Shown here: positions 9,937 through 18,107 of the stretch, piece after piece
Layout of the letters: the number at the start of each line of letters is the position of its first letter
How positions within the stretch are numbered: the first letter of the stretch is position 1
Origin: Niveibacterium terrae
GTDB taxonomy: Bacteria; Pseudomonadota; Gammaproteobacteria; Burkholderiales; Rhodocyclaceae
Direction: 5' to 3'
NCBI RefSeq assembly: GCF_048213115.1
Contig: NZ_CP172404.1
Coordinates: 1-64,000, forward strand
Length of the DNA stretch: 64,000 bases
Notes under the pieces: generated by a model
The model's database searches: none
The model's input: only the letters and a program-made list of their open reading frames with translations
Told to the model about the DNA's origin: nothing
Program-made: the position numbers and the translations under genes

Positions 9937-11275
9937 TCGCGAGACGATCGCAGCGATCGCGACGGCGCCGGGGCGAGGTGGAATCGGCGTCGTCAGGGTT
10001 TCAGGCTCGGGACTTGCGGACTTTGCGACGGCGCTGACCGGTCGCCCGCCGGTTCCCCGCCAGGCCCGGCTCGCAAAATTTCTCGACGCGCAAGGCCGGC
10101 CAATCGATGCCGGCCTTTTGCTTTTCTTCGCTGGGCCGCATTCGTATACCGGTGAGGATGTGATCGAGCTTCAGGGGCACGGCGGTCCGGTCGTGATGAG
10201 GCTGCTGCTCGCGCGCTGCCTCGAACTCGGTGCGCGTCTTGCCCGACCCGGAGAGTTCACCGAGCGCGCTTTTCTGAACGACAAGATGGACCTCGCTCAG
10301 GCGGAGGCCGTTGCCGATCTGATCGACGCCGACACCGTGGCGGCGGCTCGTTCCGCGCTGCGCTCGCTCGACGGAGCTTTCTCCCGCCGGGTTCACGAGT
10401 GGCGAGATCAGCTTGTCGATCTGCGAATGCTGGTCGAGGCAACGCTCGACTTTCCCGAGGAAGAGATCGATTTTCTCAAAGCGGCTCGTGCATTCGAGCG
10501 CCTCGACAAACTCCGCGATGACCTCGATAAGCTACTCAGTCGCGCGAAGCAGGGCAGCCTGTTGCGCAGCGGGCTTCACGTCGTACTGGCCGGCCAGCCC
10601 AACGTTGGCAAGTCTAGCCTGCTGAACCAGCTCTCCGGCGAAGACCGGGCGATCGTGACCGATCTGGCTGGCACGACGCGCGACGTGCTGCGCGAGACGA
10701 TCCAGGTTGAAGGCATTCCGCTCCACATCATCGACACGGCGGGTTTGCGCGAGACGAGTGACCAGATCGAGAAGATCGGTATTGAACGGACCTGGAAGGA
10801 AATCGAGCGGGCCGATGTGATCCTGAGACTGGTCGATGCGCGGTCCGGAATCGGCTCCGCTGATCACGAGATCGATTCCCGCTTGCCAAGTGGTGTGCCG
10901 GTGATCTGGGTCTTCAACAAAATCGATCTCTGTGCACAAGCCGTCGAGCGAAGAGATGGCGAGCAGGGGCTGGAAATATTTCTTTCCGCGGCGACCGGCC
11001 AAGGCTTGGACCTGCTCCGGCAGGAGTTGCTGAAGCTGGCCGGCTGGGAAGCTCAGGGTGAGGAAGTCTTCCTCGCGCGCGAGCGTCATCTCGAAGCGCT
11101 TCGCGAAGCGCTCACCGCGATCGGCAATGCGATCCAGAGAGCACATGAAGAAGCTCTGGAGCTGATGGCTGAGGAACTCAGGATTGCTCAGGAAGCGGTC
11201 AACCGGATCACCGGAGAGTTTGGTGCGGATGATCTGCTTGGAGTCATTTTTTCGCGGTTTTGCATCGGAAAGTAG
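9911..11275 (+). CDS. mnmE: tRNA modification GTPase MnmE
   Basis: With MnmG, MnmE makes the cmnm5U34 modification at the wobble base of certain tRNAs. The 454-residue product has the N-terminal tetrahydrofolate-binding domain (APGRGGIGVVRVSG near 20-33), a helical domain and an inserted G domain with G1 GQPNVGKS at 228-235, DTAGLRE and NKID. It ends in the conserved FCIGK with the essential cysteine. It overlaps the end of yidC. Its partner mnmG is nearby at 12534, separated by two genes and two parS sites. Confidence 0.97.
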   Translation: MPVSLRKPDRETIAAIATAPGRGGIGVVRVSGSGLADFATALTGRPPVPRQARLAKFLDAQGRPIDAGLLLFFAGPHSYTGEDVIELQGHGGPVVMRLLLARCLELGARLARPGEFTERAFLNDKMDLAQAEAVADLIDADTVAAARSALRSLDGAFSRRVHEWRDQLVDLRMLVEATLDFPEEEIDFLKAARAFERLDKLRDDLDKLLSRAKQGSLLRSGLHVVLAGQPNVGKSSLLNQLSGEDRAIVTDLAGTTRDVLRETIQVEGIPLHIIDTAGLRETSDQIEKIGIERTWKEIERADVILRLVDARSGIGSADHEIDSRLPSGVPVIWVFNKIDLCAQAVERRDGEQGLEIFLSAATGQGLDLLRQELLKLAGWEAQGEEVFLARERHLEALREALTAIGNAIQRAHEEALELMAEELRIAQEAVNRITGEFGADDLLGVIFSRFCIGK

Positions 11276-11283
11276 AGGGCTCA

Positions 11284-11622
11284 ATGGGCGAATACGATCT
11301 GAGTTATTACGACAGGGAAGCGGGTCAGCTGGCGCTGGAGATTGAGCGCAAGATGGTGATACTGAACATCGACTGGCGGGATCCGACTCGCTTGCGTGAG
11401 CTTGCGCGCAAGATCCTCGGCGAAAAGCTTTCCACTCCAAACTCAGTGGAGCAGGGATCCAAGGCCTGGGCTGAGCTGGTCGGGCTGGTCAATCTGATGA
11501 ATGTTCTGATGGCCGAATCGGCTGCGAAGGACGTCGAGGTACACGGCAACGAGGCGTGGAAAGCGCTTGCCCGTGCGCTGTGGCTGGAGCGTGGCGATGC
11601 AGGGAAGAATATCGGTGACTGA
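11284..11622 (+). CDS. Small protein of unknown function between mnmE and parS
   Basis: This 112-residue, soluble, charged protein begins MGEYDLSYYDREAGQLALE and ends GDAGKNIGD. I do not recognise the family. It has no signal peptide, membrane segment or cysteine motif and is predicted mainly helical by eye. ATG 11284 follows the mnmE stop by eight bases, and codon use looks like its neighbours, so it is probably expressed from the mnmE operon. Its stop codon ends two bases before the first parS site. A frame start at 11260 would overlap mnmE and is less likely. Confidence 0.75.
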   Translation: MGEYDLSYYDREAGQLALEIERKMVILNIDWRDPTRLRELARKILGEKLSTPNSVEQGSKAWAELVGLVNLMNVLMAESAAKDVEVHGNEAWKALARALWLERGDAGKNIGD

Positions 11623-11624
11623 TT

Positions 11625-11640
11625 TGTTTCACGTGGAACA
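11625..11640. promoter_or_regulatory. parS: parS centromere site 1
   Basis: TGTTTCACGTGGAACA matches the bacterial parS consensus TGTTTCACGTGAAACA at 15 of 16 positions. It lies two bases after the upstream stop codon and within 5 kb of parA and parB, as expected for the site where ParB loads. Confidence 0.93.
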
Positions 11641-11649
11641 TCGCCCGCA

Positions 11650-12417
11650 ATGATCACGACTGGAATCCTGATTGCGGGCTCATTTCTCGCTGGTCTTGTC
11701 GATGCGGTCGTCGGCGGAGGAGGGCTGATCCTGATTCCTCTTTTGCTGACGACTTTTCCCGCTCTGCCGATACCTGTCCTGTTCGGCACGAACAAGGTCG
11801 CTGCCGCGGTCGGCACCACGTCGGCCTGTGTCCGCTATGCGCGCGCGGTCGCGATTCCATGGCGGACGGCGCTGAACGCGGCGAGCTTCGCGTTCTTCGG
11901 AAGCTGGCTCGGGGCTCGCGCTGTCTCGCTGCTGCCCAAGGAGACGATGAAGCCTCTGGTTCTGGCGATGTTGATCCTCGTTGGAATCTATACCTTCATC
12001 CGCAAGGATTTCGGGAAGGAGACGCGCAGCGAGCTGACTGGGCGGACCCTGACGCTTGCCGCTTCCGTGGTCGGGCTGACGATCGGCCTGTATGACGGTT
12101 TCTTTGGTCCCGGAACAGGAAGCTTCCTGATCTTCGCCTTCATACGCTGGTTCGGCTTCGACTTCCTGAAGGCATCGGCGACCGCCAAGGTCGTCAACCT
12201 GGCAACCAATTTGGCGGCGATTCTCTTCTTTGCGACGCACGATGGCATCATGTGGAAGCTGGCTGCGATGATGGCAGTCGCGAACCTGCTGGGTGCTCTG
12301 GTCGGTACTCACCTTGCTCTGAAGCATGGGAACGGCTTCATCCGTTGGCTCTTCCTCGGCGTCGTTTCGATTCTGGTCGCCAAGCTCGGCTGGGAAATTC
12401 TGATGCCTCTGCTGTGA
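11650..12417 (+). CDS. TSUP/TauE-SafE family membrane transporter
   Basis: Members of this family export or import small sulfur-containing or organic anions across the inner membrane. The 255-residue product has about eight hydrophobic helices and the N-terminal family motif GLVDAVVGGGGLILIPLLL, repeated in the second half as LYDGFFGPGTGSFLIF. The length is typical. The substrate cannot be deduced. The gene stands between two parS sites (ten bases before the start and two bases after the stop), so it lies inside the probable ParB loading zone. Confidence 0.9.
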   Translation: MITTGILIAGSFLAGLVDAVVGGGGLILIPLLLTTFPALPIPVLFGTNKVAAAVGTTSACVRYARAVAIPWRTALNAASFAFFGSWLGARAVSLLPKETMKPLVLAMLILVGIYTFIRKDFGKETRSELTGRTLTLAASVVGLTIGLYDGFFGPGTGSFLIFAFIRWFGFDFLKASATAKVVNLATNLAAILFFATHDGIMWKLAAMMAVANLLGALVGTHLALKHGNGFIRWLFLGVVSILVAKLGWEILMPLL

Positions 12418-12418
12418 T

Positions 12419-12434
12419 TGTTCCACGTGGAACA
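12419..12434. promoter_or_regulatory. parS: parS centromere site 2
   Basis: TGTTCCACGTGGAACA is a perfect 16-base palindrome and a form of parS known from pseudomonads. It starts two bases after the transporter's stop codon, 794 bases from site 1. Confidence 0.93.
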
Positions 12435-12484
12435 TCGCGATTTTCCACGCAGAGCGCTTGATCAACACAAATAGCTGTCAATTT

Positions 12485-12515
12485 GAAGGGGCGAGACTTA
12501 AAATTTCGCCCCTTC
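12485..12515. other. Perfect 10-bp stem-loop in the mnmG leader
   Basis: GAAGGGGCGA (12485-12494) pairs perfectly with 12506-12515 around an 11-base A/T-rich loop. It ends 18 bases before the mnmG ATG and has no T-run on either strand, so it is more likely an RNA stability or translation element than a classic terminator. Confidence 0.6.
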
Positions 12516-12533
12516 CGTCATCGAGAGATACCG

Positions 12534-14414
12534 ATGCTCCATCCCTCCCGTTTTGATGTGATCGTCGTGGGTGGCGGCCACGCCGGAACTGAAGCCGCGC
12601 TGGCTGCAGCCAGGATGGGCTGCGCAACGCTGCTGCTGACCCACAATATCGAGACTCTGGGACAGATGAGCTGTAATCCGTCGATTGGCGGAATCGGTAA
12701 AGGACACCTGGTCAAAGAAGTCGATGCGCTGGGTGGGGCGATGGCCGAAGCGGCTGACGAAGGCGGAATCCAGTTTCGCATCCTCAATGCGAGCAAGGGG
12801 CCGGCTGTCCGTGCGACCCGGGCCCAGGCCGACCGAATTCTGTACAAGGCCGCGATCCGCGGAAGACTCGAAAATCAGCCCAATCTGACCCTGTTCCAGC
12901 AGGCGGTCGAAGACATCACAGTCTCTGGCGACAGGGTGACAGGGGTGATGACCCAGATCGGACTCAGGTTTGAAGCGCCAACTGTCGTGCTGACTGCCGG
13001 GACCTTCCTGAACGGCTTGATCCACGTTGGCCTCGATCACTATCCAGGCGGTCGGGCCGGGGATCTGCCCGCGATCAGCCTGGCGCAGCGCCTGCGCGAA
13101 CTCCAGCTCCCGGCCGGAAGGCTCAAGACCGGCACTCCGCCGCGGATAGACGGAAAAACGGTCGATTACTCGGTCATGGAAGTCCAGCCCGGCGACACGC
13201 CGGAGCCGGTGTTCTCCTTTCTGGGCAACGCAGCGAGTCATCCACGCCAAATGCCGTGCTGGATCACGCATACCAATGCCGGAACGCACGACATCATTCG
13301 GGCCAACCTCGATCGCTCGCCGATGTACACGGGCGTGATCGAAGGCGTCGGGCCGCGCTATTGCCCGTCCATCGAGGACAAGATCCACCGCTTCGCCGGT
13401 AAGGATTCGCACAGCGTCTTCCTCGAACCGGAAGGGCTGACGACGCACGAGCTGTATCCGAACGGTATTTCGACCTCTCTGCCTTTCGACGTCCAGCTCG
13501 CGATCGTCCGCTCGATCAAGGGCATGGAGAACGCGCATATCCTGCGTCCCGGCTATGCGATCGAATACGACTTCTTCGATCCGCGAAACCTGAAGTCCAG
13601 CTTCGAAACGAAGACGATCTCGGGACTCTTCTTCGCCGGCCAGATCAACGGGACGACCGGCTACGAGGAAGCTGCGGCCCAGGGCCTGCTCGCCGGAGCG
13701 AATGCGGCGCTGCAGGCTCAGGGCAGGGATGCCTGGTGTCCGGCGCGAAGCGAAGCCTATCTGGGAGTCATGGTCGATGATCTGATCACGCGCGGAGTGT
13801 CGGAGCCCTACCGGATGTTCACGTCGCGCGCCGAATACCGGTTGAGCCTGCGCGAAGACAACGCCGATCTGCGACTGACCGAAGCGGGGCGCAGACTGGG
13901 GCTGGTTCCCGATGCGCGCTGGGATGCTTTCTGTCGCAAACGCGATGCGATCGCGCAAGAGATCGAACGGCTGCGTTCGACCTGGGCGATTCCGCACAAG
14001 CTCGCCGCGGGCGAAGCCGAAGCCCTGCTCGGCCAGCCGCTCGAACATGAAGCCCGTTTCTTCGATCTGCTGCGCCGTCCCGGAGTCGGCTATGCGGGTC
14101 TGATGGGCTTGTCGAGCGCACCGAAAAACCCCCTGAGCACGGCCCAGGAAATCGAGCAGATCGAGATCTCGGCGAAGTACCAGGGCTATATCGACCGCCA
14201 GAGCGAGGAAGTCAGCCGTCAGGCGGAGCAGGAAAACACACCTCTGCCCGAGGATCTGGACTTTGCCGAAGTCCGCGGACTCTCGATCGAGGTCCAGCAG
14301 CGACTCAGACAGAGTCGCCCCCAGACCCTGGGCCAGGCGAGCCGGGTTCAGGGAGTGACGCCGGCGGCGATCACGATGTTGATGATCCACCTGAAAAAGA
14401 AGAGCAGAAACTGA
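12534..14414 (+). CDS. mnmG: tRNA uridine-5-carboxymethylaminomethyl modification enzyme MnmG
   Basis: MnmG (GidA) is the FAD-dependent partner of MnmE in wobble-uridine modification. ATG 12534 gives 626 residues; homology starts within ten residues of it, and the upstream extension to 12483 runs through the leader stem-loop. Motifs seen are the FAD-binding VVGGGHAGTEAALAAARMG (about 11-29), MSCNPSIGGIGKGHLVKE, TAGTFLNGLIH and GYEEAAAQGLLAGANAA. The helical C-terminal MnmE-binding domain is present. Its TGA overlaps the rsmG start as ATGA, so translation is coupled. Confidence 0.97.
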   Translation: MLHPSRFDVIVVGGGHAGTEAALAAARMGCATLLLTHNIETLGQMSCNPSIGGIGKGHLVKEVDALGGAMAEAADEGGIQFRILNASKGPAVRATRAQADRILYKAAIRGRLENQPNLTLFQQAVEDITVSGDRVTGVMTQIGLRFEAPTVVLTAGTFLNGLIHVGLDHYPGGRAGDLPAISLAQRLRELQLPAGRLKTGTPPRIDGKTVDYSVMEVQPGDTPEPVFSFLGNAASHPRQMPCWITHTNAGTHDIIRANLDRSPMYTGVIEGVGPRYCPSIEDKIHRFAGKDSHSVFLEPEGLTTHELYPNGISTSLPFDVQLAIVRSIKGMENAHILRPGYAIEYDFFDPRNLKSSFETKTISGLFFAGQINGTTGYEEAAAQGLLAGANAALQAQGRDAWCPARSEAYLGVMVDDLITRGVSEPYRMFTSRAEYRLSLREDNADLRLTEAGRRLGLVPDARWDAFCRKRDAIAQEIERLRSTWAIPHKLAAGEAEALLGQPLEHEARFFDLLRRPGVGYAGLMGLSSAPKNPLSTAQEIEQIEISAKYQGYIDRQSEEVSRQAEQENTPLPEDLDFAEVRGLSIEVQQRLRQSRPQTLGQASRVQGVTPAAITMLMIHLKKKSRN

Positions 14415-15046
14415 TGACGATGACTAGCGCTGAACTTCTCGATCACGGCCTCGCTGAGCTGGGCCTGGATCTGGCTGCCGAGACCCGGGCGAAACTGCTC
14501 GCCTATGCAGCTCTGATCGCCAAGTGGAACAAGGTTTACAACCTGACGGCGATCCGCACCGAAGCCGAGATCGTGACGCTCCATCTCCTCGATTCGCTGA
14601 CCGTTCTTCCCCATATCGATGTCCCCCGGATCGCCGACATCGGCTCGGGCGCCGGCCTGCCCGGTATCGTTCTGGCCATCGTCCGGCCCGAGCTCGAGGT
14701 TCATACCGTCGATACGGTTCAGAAGAAGGCGACCTTCATGCGCCAGGCCGGAATCGAGCTGGGACTGAAGAACCTAACCGCCCATCACGTCCGCGTCGAA
14801 CAGTGGCAGTCCGAAGAACGCTTCCCGGCCGTGATTTCGCGGGCCTTTTCGGATATTTCCGATTTCGTCGCGTTGACCCGTCACCTTCTCGTGCCGGGCG
14901 GTCGCTGGCTCGCAATGAAGGGGGTCTATCCTCACGACGAACTGAGTCACCTGCCCGCCGAAGTGAAGCTCGTCGAAGCGATCCCGCTGAGCCTGCCCGG
15001 CGCGGGGGATACGCACCGTCACCTGATCGTCCTGAAAGCTGACTGA
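14414..15046 (+). CDS. rsmG: 16S rRNA (guanine-527-N7)-methyltransferase RsmG
   Basis: RsmG methylates G527 in the 530 loop of 16S rRNA using S-adenosylmethionine. The 210-residue product has the YNLTAIRT and LLDSLTVLPHI family segments and the SAM-binding motif IADIGSGAGLPGIVLA, followed by a DTVQKKATFM loop. The length is normal. The start overlaps the mnmG stop, and its own TGA overlaps parA's ATG by one base, in the conserved order mnmG-rsmG-parA. Confidence 0.96.
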   Translation: MTMTSAELLDHGLAELGLDLAAETRAKLLAYAALIAKWNKVYNLTAIRTEAEIVTLHLLDSLTVLPHIDVPRIADIGSGAGLPGIVLAIVRPELEVHTVDTVQKKATFMRQAGIELGLKNLTAHHVRVEQWQSEERFPAVISRAFSDISDFVALTRHLLVPGGRWLAMKGVYPHDELSHLPAEVKLVEAIPLSLPGAGDTHRHLIVLKAD

Positions 15047-15816
15047 TGGCCAAGATCTTTGCTGTTGCGAACCAGAAGGGTGGAGTCGGCAAGACCACCA
15101 CGACCGTCAATCTGTCCGCCGCGCTGGCCGCCCACGGTCAACGCGTGCTGCTGATCGACCTCGATCCCCAGGGCAATGCGACGATGGGTTCGGGCATCGA
15201 CAAGCGCAGCCTGCCCGTGTCGGTCTACCACCAGCTGGTCGGGCTCAAGAGCCTCGCCGAGGTCCGCACGCGCGCTGAAGCGGCTGGTTACGACGTGCTG
15301 CCCAGCAATCGCGATCTGGCCGGTGCTGAAGTCGAGATGGTCGATCTCGAAAACCGCGAGAACCGCCTTCGCGATGCGTTGCGCGAAGTCGATGCCGACT
15401 ACGATTTCGTGCTGATCGACTGTCCGCCTTCACTGTCCATGCTGACACTGAACGGGCTCTGCGCCGCGCACGGTGTCATTATTCCTATGCAATGTGAGTA
15501 TTATGCGCTGGAAGGCCTGTCCGATCTGGTCAATACGATCAAGCAGGTCCATGCGAAGATGAACCGGGATCTGAAGATCATCGGCTTGCTGCGCGTGATG
15601 TTCGATCCGCGCAGCACGCTGTCGCAGCAGGTATCGGCCCAGCTCGATGCGCACTTCGGAGACAAGGTCTTCAAGGCGATCATTCCGCGCAACGTGCGCC
15701 TCGCTGAAGCGCCCAGCCACGGTCTGCCCGGAGTCATCTTTGACAGAGCGGCCAAGGGATCCCAGGCCTATCTGAGCTTCGCGGCCGAGATGATAGGGCG
15801 GGTCAAGGAAGGCTGA
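15046..15816 (+). CDS. parA: Chromosome partitioning ATPase ParA
   Basis: ParA is a Walker-type ATPase that moves ParB-parS complexes over the nucleoid. The 256-residue product begins MAKIFAVANQKGGVGKTT, with the deviant Walker A motif KGGVGKTT at 11-18, and has LIDLDPQGNAT and LIDCPPSLSMLTLN. It lacks the long N-terminal DNA-binding extension of plasmid-type ParA, so it is the chromosomal (Soj-like) form. ATG overlaps the rsmG stop, and the next gene also overlaps by one base. parS sites lie at 11625 and 12419. Confidence 0.96.
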   Translation: MAKIFAVANQKGGVGKTTTTVNLSAALAAHGQRVLLIDLDPQGNATMGSGIDKRSLPVSVYHQLVGLKSLAEVRTRAEAAGYDVLPSNRDLAGAEVEMVDLENRENRLRDALREVDADYDFVLIDCPPSLSMLTLNGLCAAHGVIIPMQCEYYALEGLSDLVNTIKQVHAKMNRDLKIIGLLRVMFDPRSTLSQQVSAQLDAHFGDKVFKAIIPRNVRLAEAPSHGLPGVIFDRAAKGSQAYLSFAAEMIGRVKEG

Positions 15817-16523
15817 TGGTGGAGTTTTTCGACCCCGAGCTGCTCGCGCCCGAGCTCAGGAGCTGCCGTGATGCGCTTGCTGCTGCCGCCGAGTCGGCCG
15901 GACTTGAGGCGACGCGAGTCCGCGAGCAGGTCCTGCTCGATGGCTGGATCGTTCGCTTTGCGAGTAGTTTGGCCAAAAGAGAACGCTGCATCATTCCCCT
16001 CGGGGAAGGGGCTCTGCCCCTCGACGAGAAATTCTCCCGGGTCGAGACGATCTTTGCGAAAACAGGCCAACCGGTCCTTTTCAGGATCACGCCCTTCGCT
16101 CCGCCGGATCTGGATCGCGAACTTTCCAGACAGGGATATTCAGCCTTTGAAGATAGCCGGGTCATGCTGGCCGGCCTCGAACGGCGCGGTGGGATGGCAA
16201 AGCCTGTGGCGGGCACCCTCAAGGAAACCGTGACCGCAAGAGGGCTCGTCCTTGAGCTGTGCGAAGGCGGAGAGATCCTGGCCGGGGGCCGGCTCAAGAT
16301 CGATGGCGGGATGGCGGGCCTCTATGGCGTTCACACGCACGCCGAAGCCAGGGGGAGGGGATACGCCTCCCTGATCGTCGCTGAGCTGCTCAGAAGGGCT
16401 GAAACGGCCGGCGCACGACATGTCTGCCTGCAGGTTGGCGCCTCCAATGAAGTCGCCAGGCATCTGTATCGCAAGTTTGGATTTATCGACCGTTACGCTT
16501 ACTGGTATCGACAAAAATGGTAA
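15816..16523 (+). CDS. GNAT-family N-acetyltransferase inserted between parA and parB
   Basis: This 235-residue protein has an unrecognised N-terminal half (about 1-130) and a C-terminal GNAT fold. The acetyl-CoA loop RGRGYA is at 179-184, after LYGVHTHAEA and before LIVAELLRRAE, and motif B is visible as NEVARHLYRKFGF. The substrate is unknown. The gene overlaps the parA stop by one base and the parB start by seven, so the three genes are tightly co-translated. parA and parB are usually adjacent; an acetyltransferase between them suggests a link to partitioning, for example ParA/ParB modification, but that is inference. It could be an unrelated passenger. Confidence 0.9.
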   Translation: MVEFFDPELLAPELRSCRDALAAAAESAGLEATRVREQVLLDGWIVRFASSLAKRERCIIPLGEGALPLDEKFSRVETIFAKTGQPVLFRITPFAPPDLDRELSRQGYSAFEDSRVMLAGLERRGGMAKPVAGTLKETVTARGLVLELCEGGEILAGGRLKIDGGMAGLYGVHTHAEARGRGYASLIVAELLRRAETAGARHVCLQVGASNEVARHLYRKFGFIDRYAYWYRQKW

Positions 16524-17362
16524 AGAAACCCAAAGGCCTGGGCCGTGGCCTCGAAGCACTGCTCGGTGGCGACAATCTGGATGAAGACTCGGGTCGGCTC
16601 GCGAATCTGGCGGTCAGCGAACTTCAGCCTGGCAAGTATCAGCCGCGCACCCGGATGGATGCTGGCAGCCTCGAAGAGCTGGCCGCATCGATACGCTCCC
16701 AGGGAGTGATGTCGCCGATCCTGGTGCGGCCGATCGGTGGCGGACGCCACGAGATAATCGCCGGCGAGCGCCGCTGGAGAGCGGCACAGATCGCCGAGCT
16801 CGCCGAAGTTCCGGTGCTGATCCGCGAGATTCCCGACGAAGCCGCTCTGGCGATGTCGCTGATCGAGAACATCCAGCGCGAAAACCTGAACCCGCTCGAA
16901 GAAGCCCAGGGCATCCAGCGCCTGATTGAAGAATTCGGGATGACTCATCAGCAGGCCGCCGACGCGGTCGGTCGTTCGCGGCCGGCGACGAGCAACCTGC
17001 TGCGCCTGCTCGCACTGCCCGAAGCGGTGCGCGAGCTGCTGATGGCCGGCGACATCGAGATGGGCCATGCCCGTGCGCTGCTCCCGCTCGACCCGGCCCA
17101 GCAGATCCTGCTTGCCAACCAGGTCGTCGCCCGCCGGTTGTCGGTGCGCGAGACCGAGAAGGCGGTCCATCAGGCCCAGAGGCCCGAAGCTGAAAAGGCC
17201 GAGAAGCCCGTCAATCGCGATGTTGTGCGCCTGGAGGAAGATCTCGCCGACAGGATAGGTGCGATGGTCAGGATTCAGGCCAACAAAAAGGGGGCGGGCA
17301 AGCTCGTCATCGAGTTCGGAAGCCTCGATCAGCTCGACGGAATCCTCGGTCGCATCGCCTGA
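16517..17362 (+). CDS. parB: Chromosome partitioning protein ParB
   Basis: ParB binds parS, spreads as a CTP-dependent sliding clamp and activates ParA. The 281-residue product has the ParA-stimulating N-terminus (KGLGRGLEALLGG, 6-18), the CTP-binding GERRWRAAQ box at 83-91, the ENIQRENLNPLEEA segment, a helix-turn-helix near 142-162 and a C-terminal dimerisation domain. ATG 16517 overlaps the acetyltransferase's end. With parS at 11625 and 12419 the partition system is complete. Confidence 0.96.
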   Translation: MVKKPKGLGRGLEALLGGDNLDEDSGRLANLAVSELQPGKYQPRTRMDAGSLEELAASIRSQGVMSPILVRPIGGGRHEIIAGERRWRAAQIAELAEVPVLIREIPDEAALAMSLIENIQRENLNPLEEAQGIQRLIEEFGMTHQQAADAVGRSRPATSNLLRLLALPEAVRELLMAGDIEMGHARALLPLDPAQQILLANQVVARRLSVRETEKAVHQAQRPEAEKAEKPVNRDVVRLEEDLADRIGAMVRIQANKKGAGKLVIEFGSLDQLDGILGRIA

Positions 17363-17661
17363 GCCACCCGGCGCGGGGCGCTTGCTCCCACGGAATGTTA
17401 ATTCGCGTGAATAATTTACCCTTAAGGAGTATGCTATTTGCGTATGATGACCGTGGGAATCCGCAGCCCGTTGGGGTTTTGACCGTTTAGCGCGTCACGC
17501 CATAAGGGATTTCCCTTGTGGGTTTCAAAAATACGCACGGCATAATCTGCGGCATAATTCAATTTGCTGGAAGGCGCGAACGGGTACTCGCGTCGGGCGC
17601 TGTTGCCAGGTGCAAAACCCGCATGGGCGATACAGATTTTGAATTTTTCGGGAGGCCTGCC
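17363..17661. other. Spacer after parB, A/T-richer than surroundings
   Basis: About 300 bases without a supportable gene. There is a doubled GGCATAAT (17539-17546 and 17551-17558) that could supply overlapping -10 elements, without a good -35. AAGGAG at 17424-17429 is followed by a 19-codon frame from ATG 17431, too close to that site to be convincing. I see no clear terminator for parB. Confidence 0.45.
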
Positions 17662-18057
17662 TTGAACGCGACACAGAGCGCCATCGACACGAATTTTCTG
17701 GGGAACATCAACGATTTTCTCGCTGAAGGTCTGTCCTCTGTTCAGCCCATGGCGGACCGGAATGAAGCCGAGGATACCGTTCTGCCGAACGGACTTGCGC
17801 TTGCGAAGATGCCGTCGCGCGGACGCATAGACATGTGGTGGATTGCTGCGCCGGACAGTCCTTTCGCGACTCTGGAACCCGAAGAGATCATCGGTTCGGT
17901 GCTGCACAACAGCCGTGGCAAGACGAGTCCGATTGCCGGTTTCGACCCTTCCTGCCGGCGGATCGTGACGCGCTCGGGAAGCGTCTATGAGCTCGGGATG
18001 CCCGAGACCGGCTTCGCGGCTCACGGCAGACGCGTGCTGCGACGCCTGGGCTTCTGA
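17662..18057 (+). CDS. Hypothetical protein
   Basis: An unrecognised 131-residue protein if started at TTG 17662, chosen because GGGAGG (17650-17655) sits six bases upstream. In-frame starts at 17518 and 17623 lack such a site. Visible features are an acidic N-terminal half, DMWWIAAPDSPFATLEPEEIIGSVLHNS, and a C-terminal half RIVTRSGSVYELGMPETGF ending in RRVLRRLGF. There is no signal peptide or membrane segment. The reading frame shows normal codon use to its end, so it looks real. It stands alone between parB and thiS, and its role is unknown. Confidence 0.6.
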   Translation: MNATQSAIDTNFLGNINDFLAEGLSSVQPMADRNEAEDTVLPNGLALAKMPSRGRIDMWWIAAPDSPFATLEPEEIIGSVLHNSRGKTSPIAGFDPSCRRIVTRSGSVYELGMPETGFAAHGRRVLRRLGF

Positions 18058-18076
18058 GCGGACACGGAGCGCGTGC

Positions 18077-18101
18077 TAAAATCCCCGCTTCTGCCGCGGG
18101 G
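18077..18101 (+). promoter_or_regulatory. Extended -10 and start-site hairpin before thiS
   Basis: TGCTAAAAT gives an extended -10 (hexamer 18077-18082). CCCCGC (18083-18088) can pair with GCGGGG (18096-18101), which holds the likely ribosome binding site of thiS. If transcription begins seven bases after this -10, the left arm would not be in the RNA, so the two readings compete. No TPP riboswitch box is visible. Confidence 0.4.
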
Positions 18102-18107
18102 ATGTCG

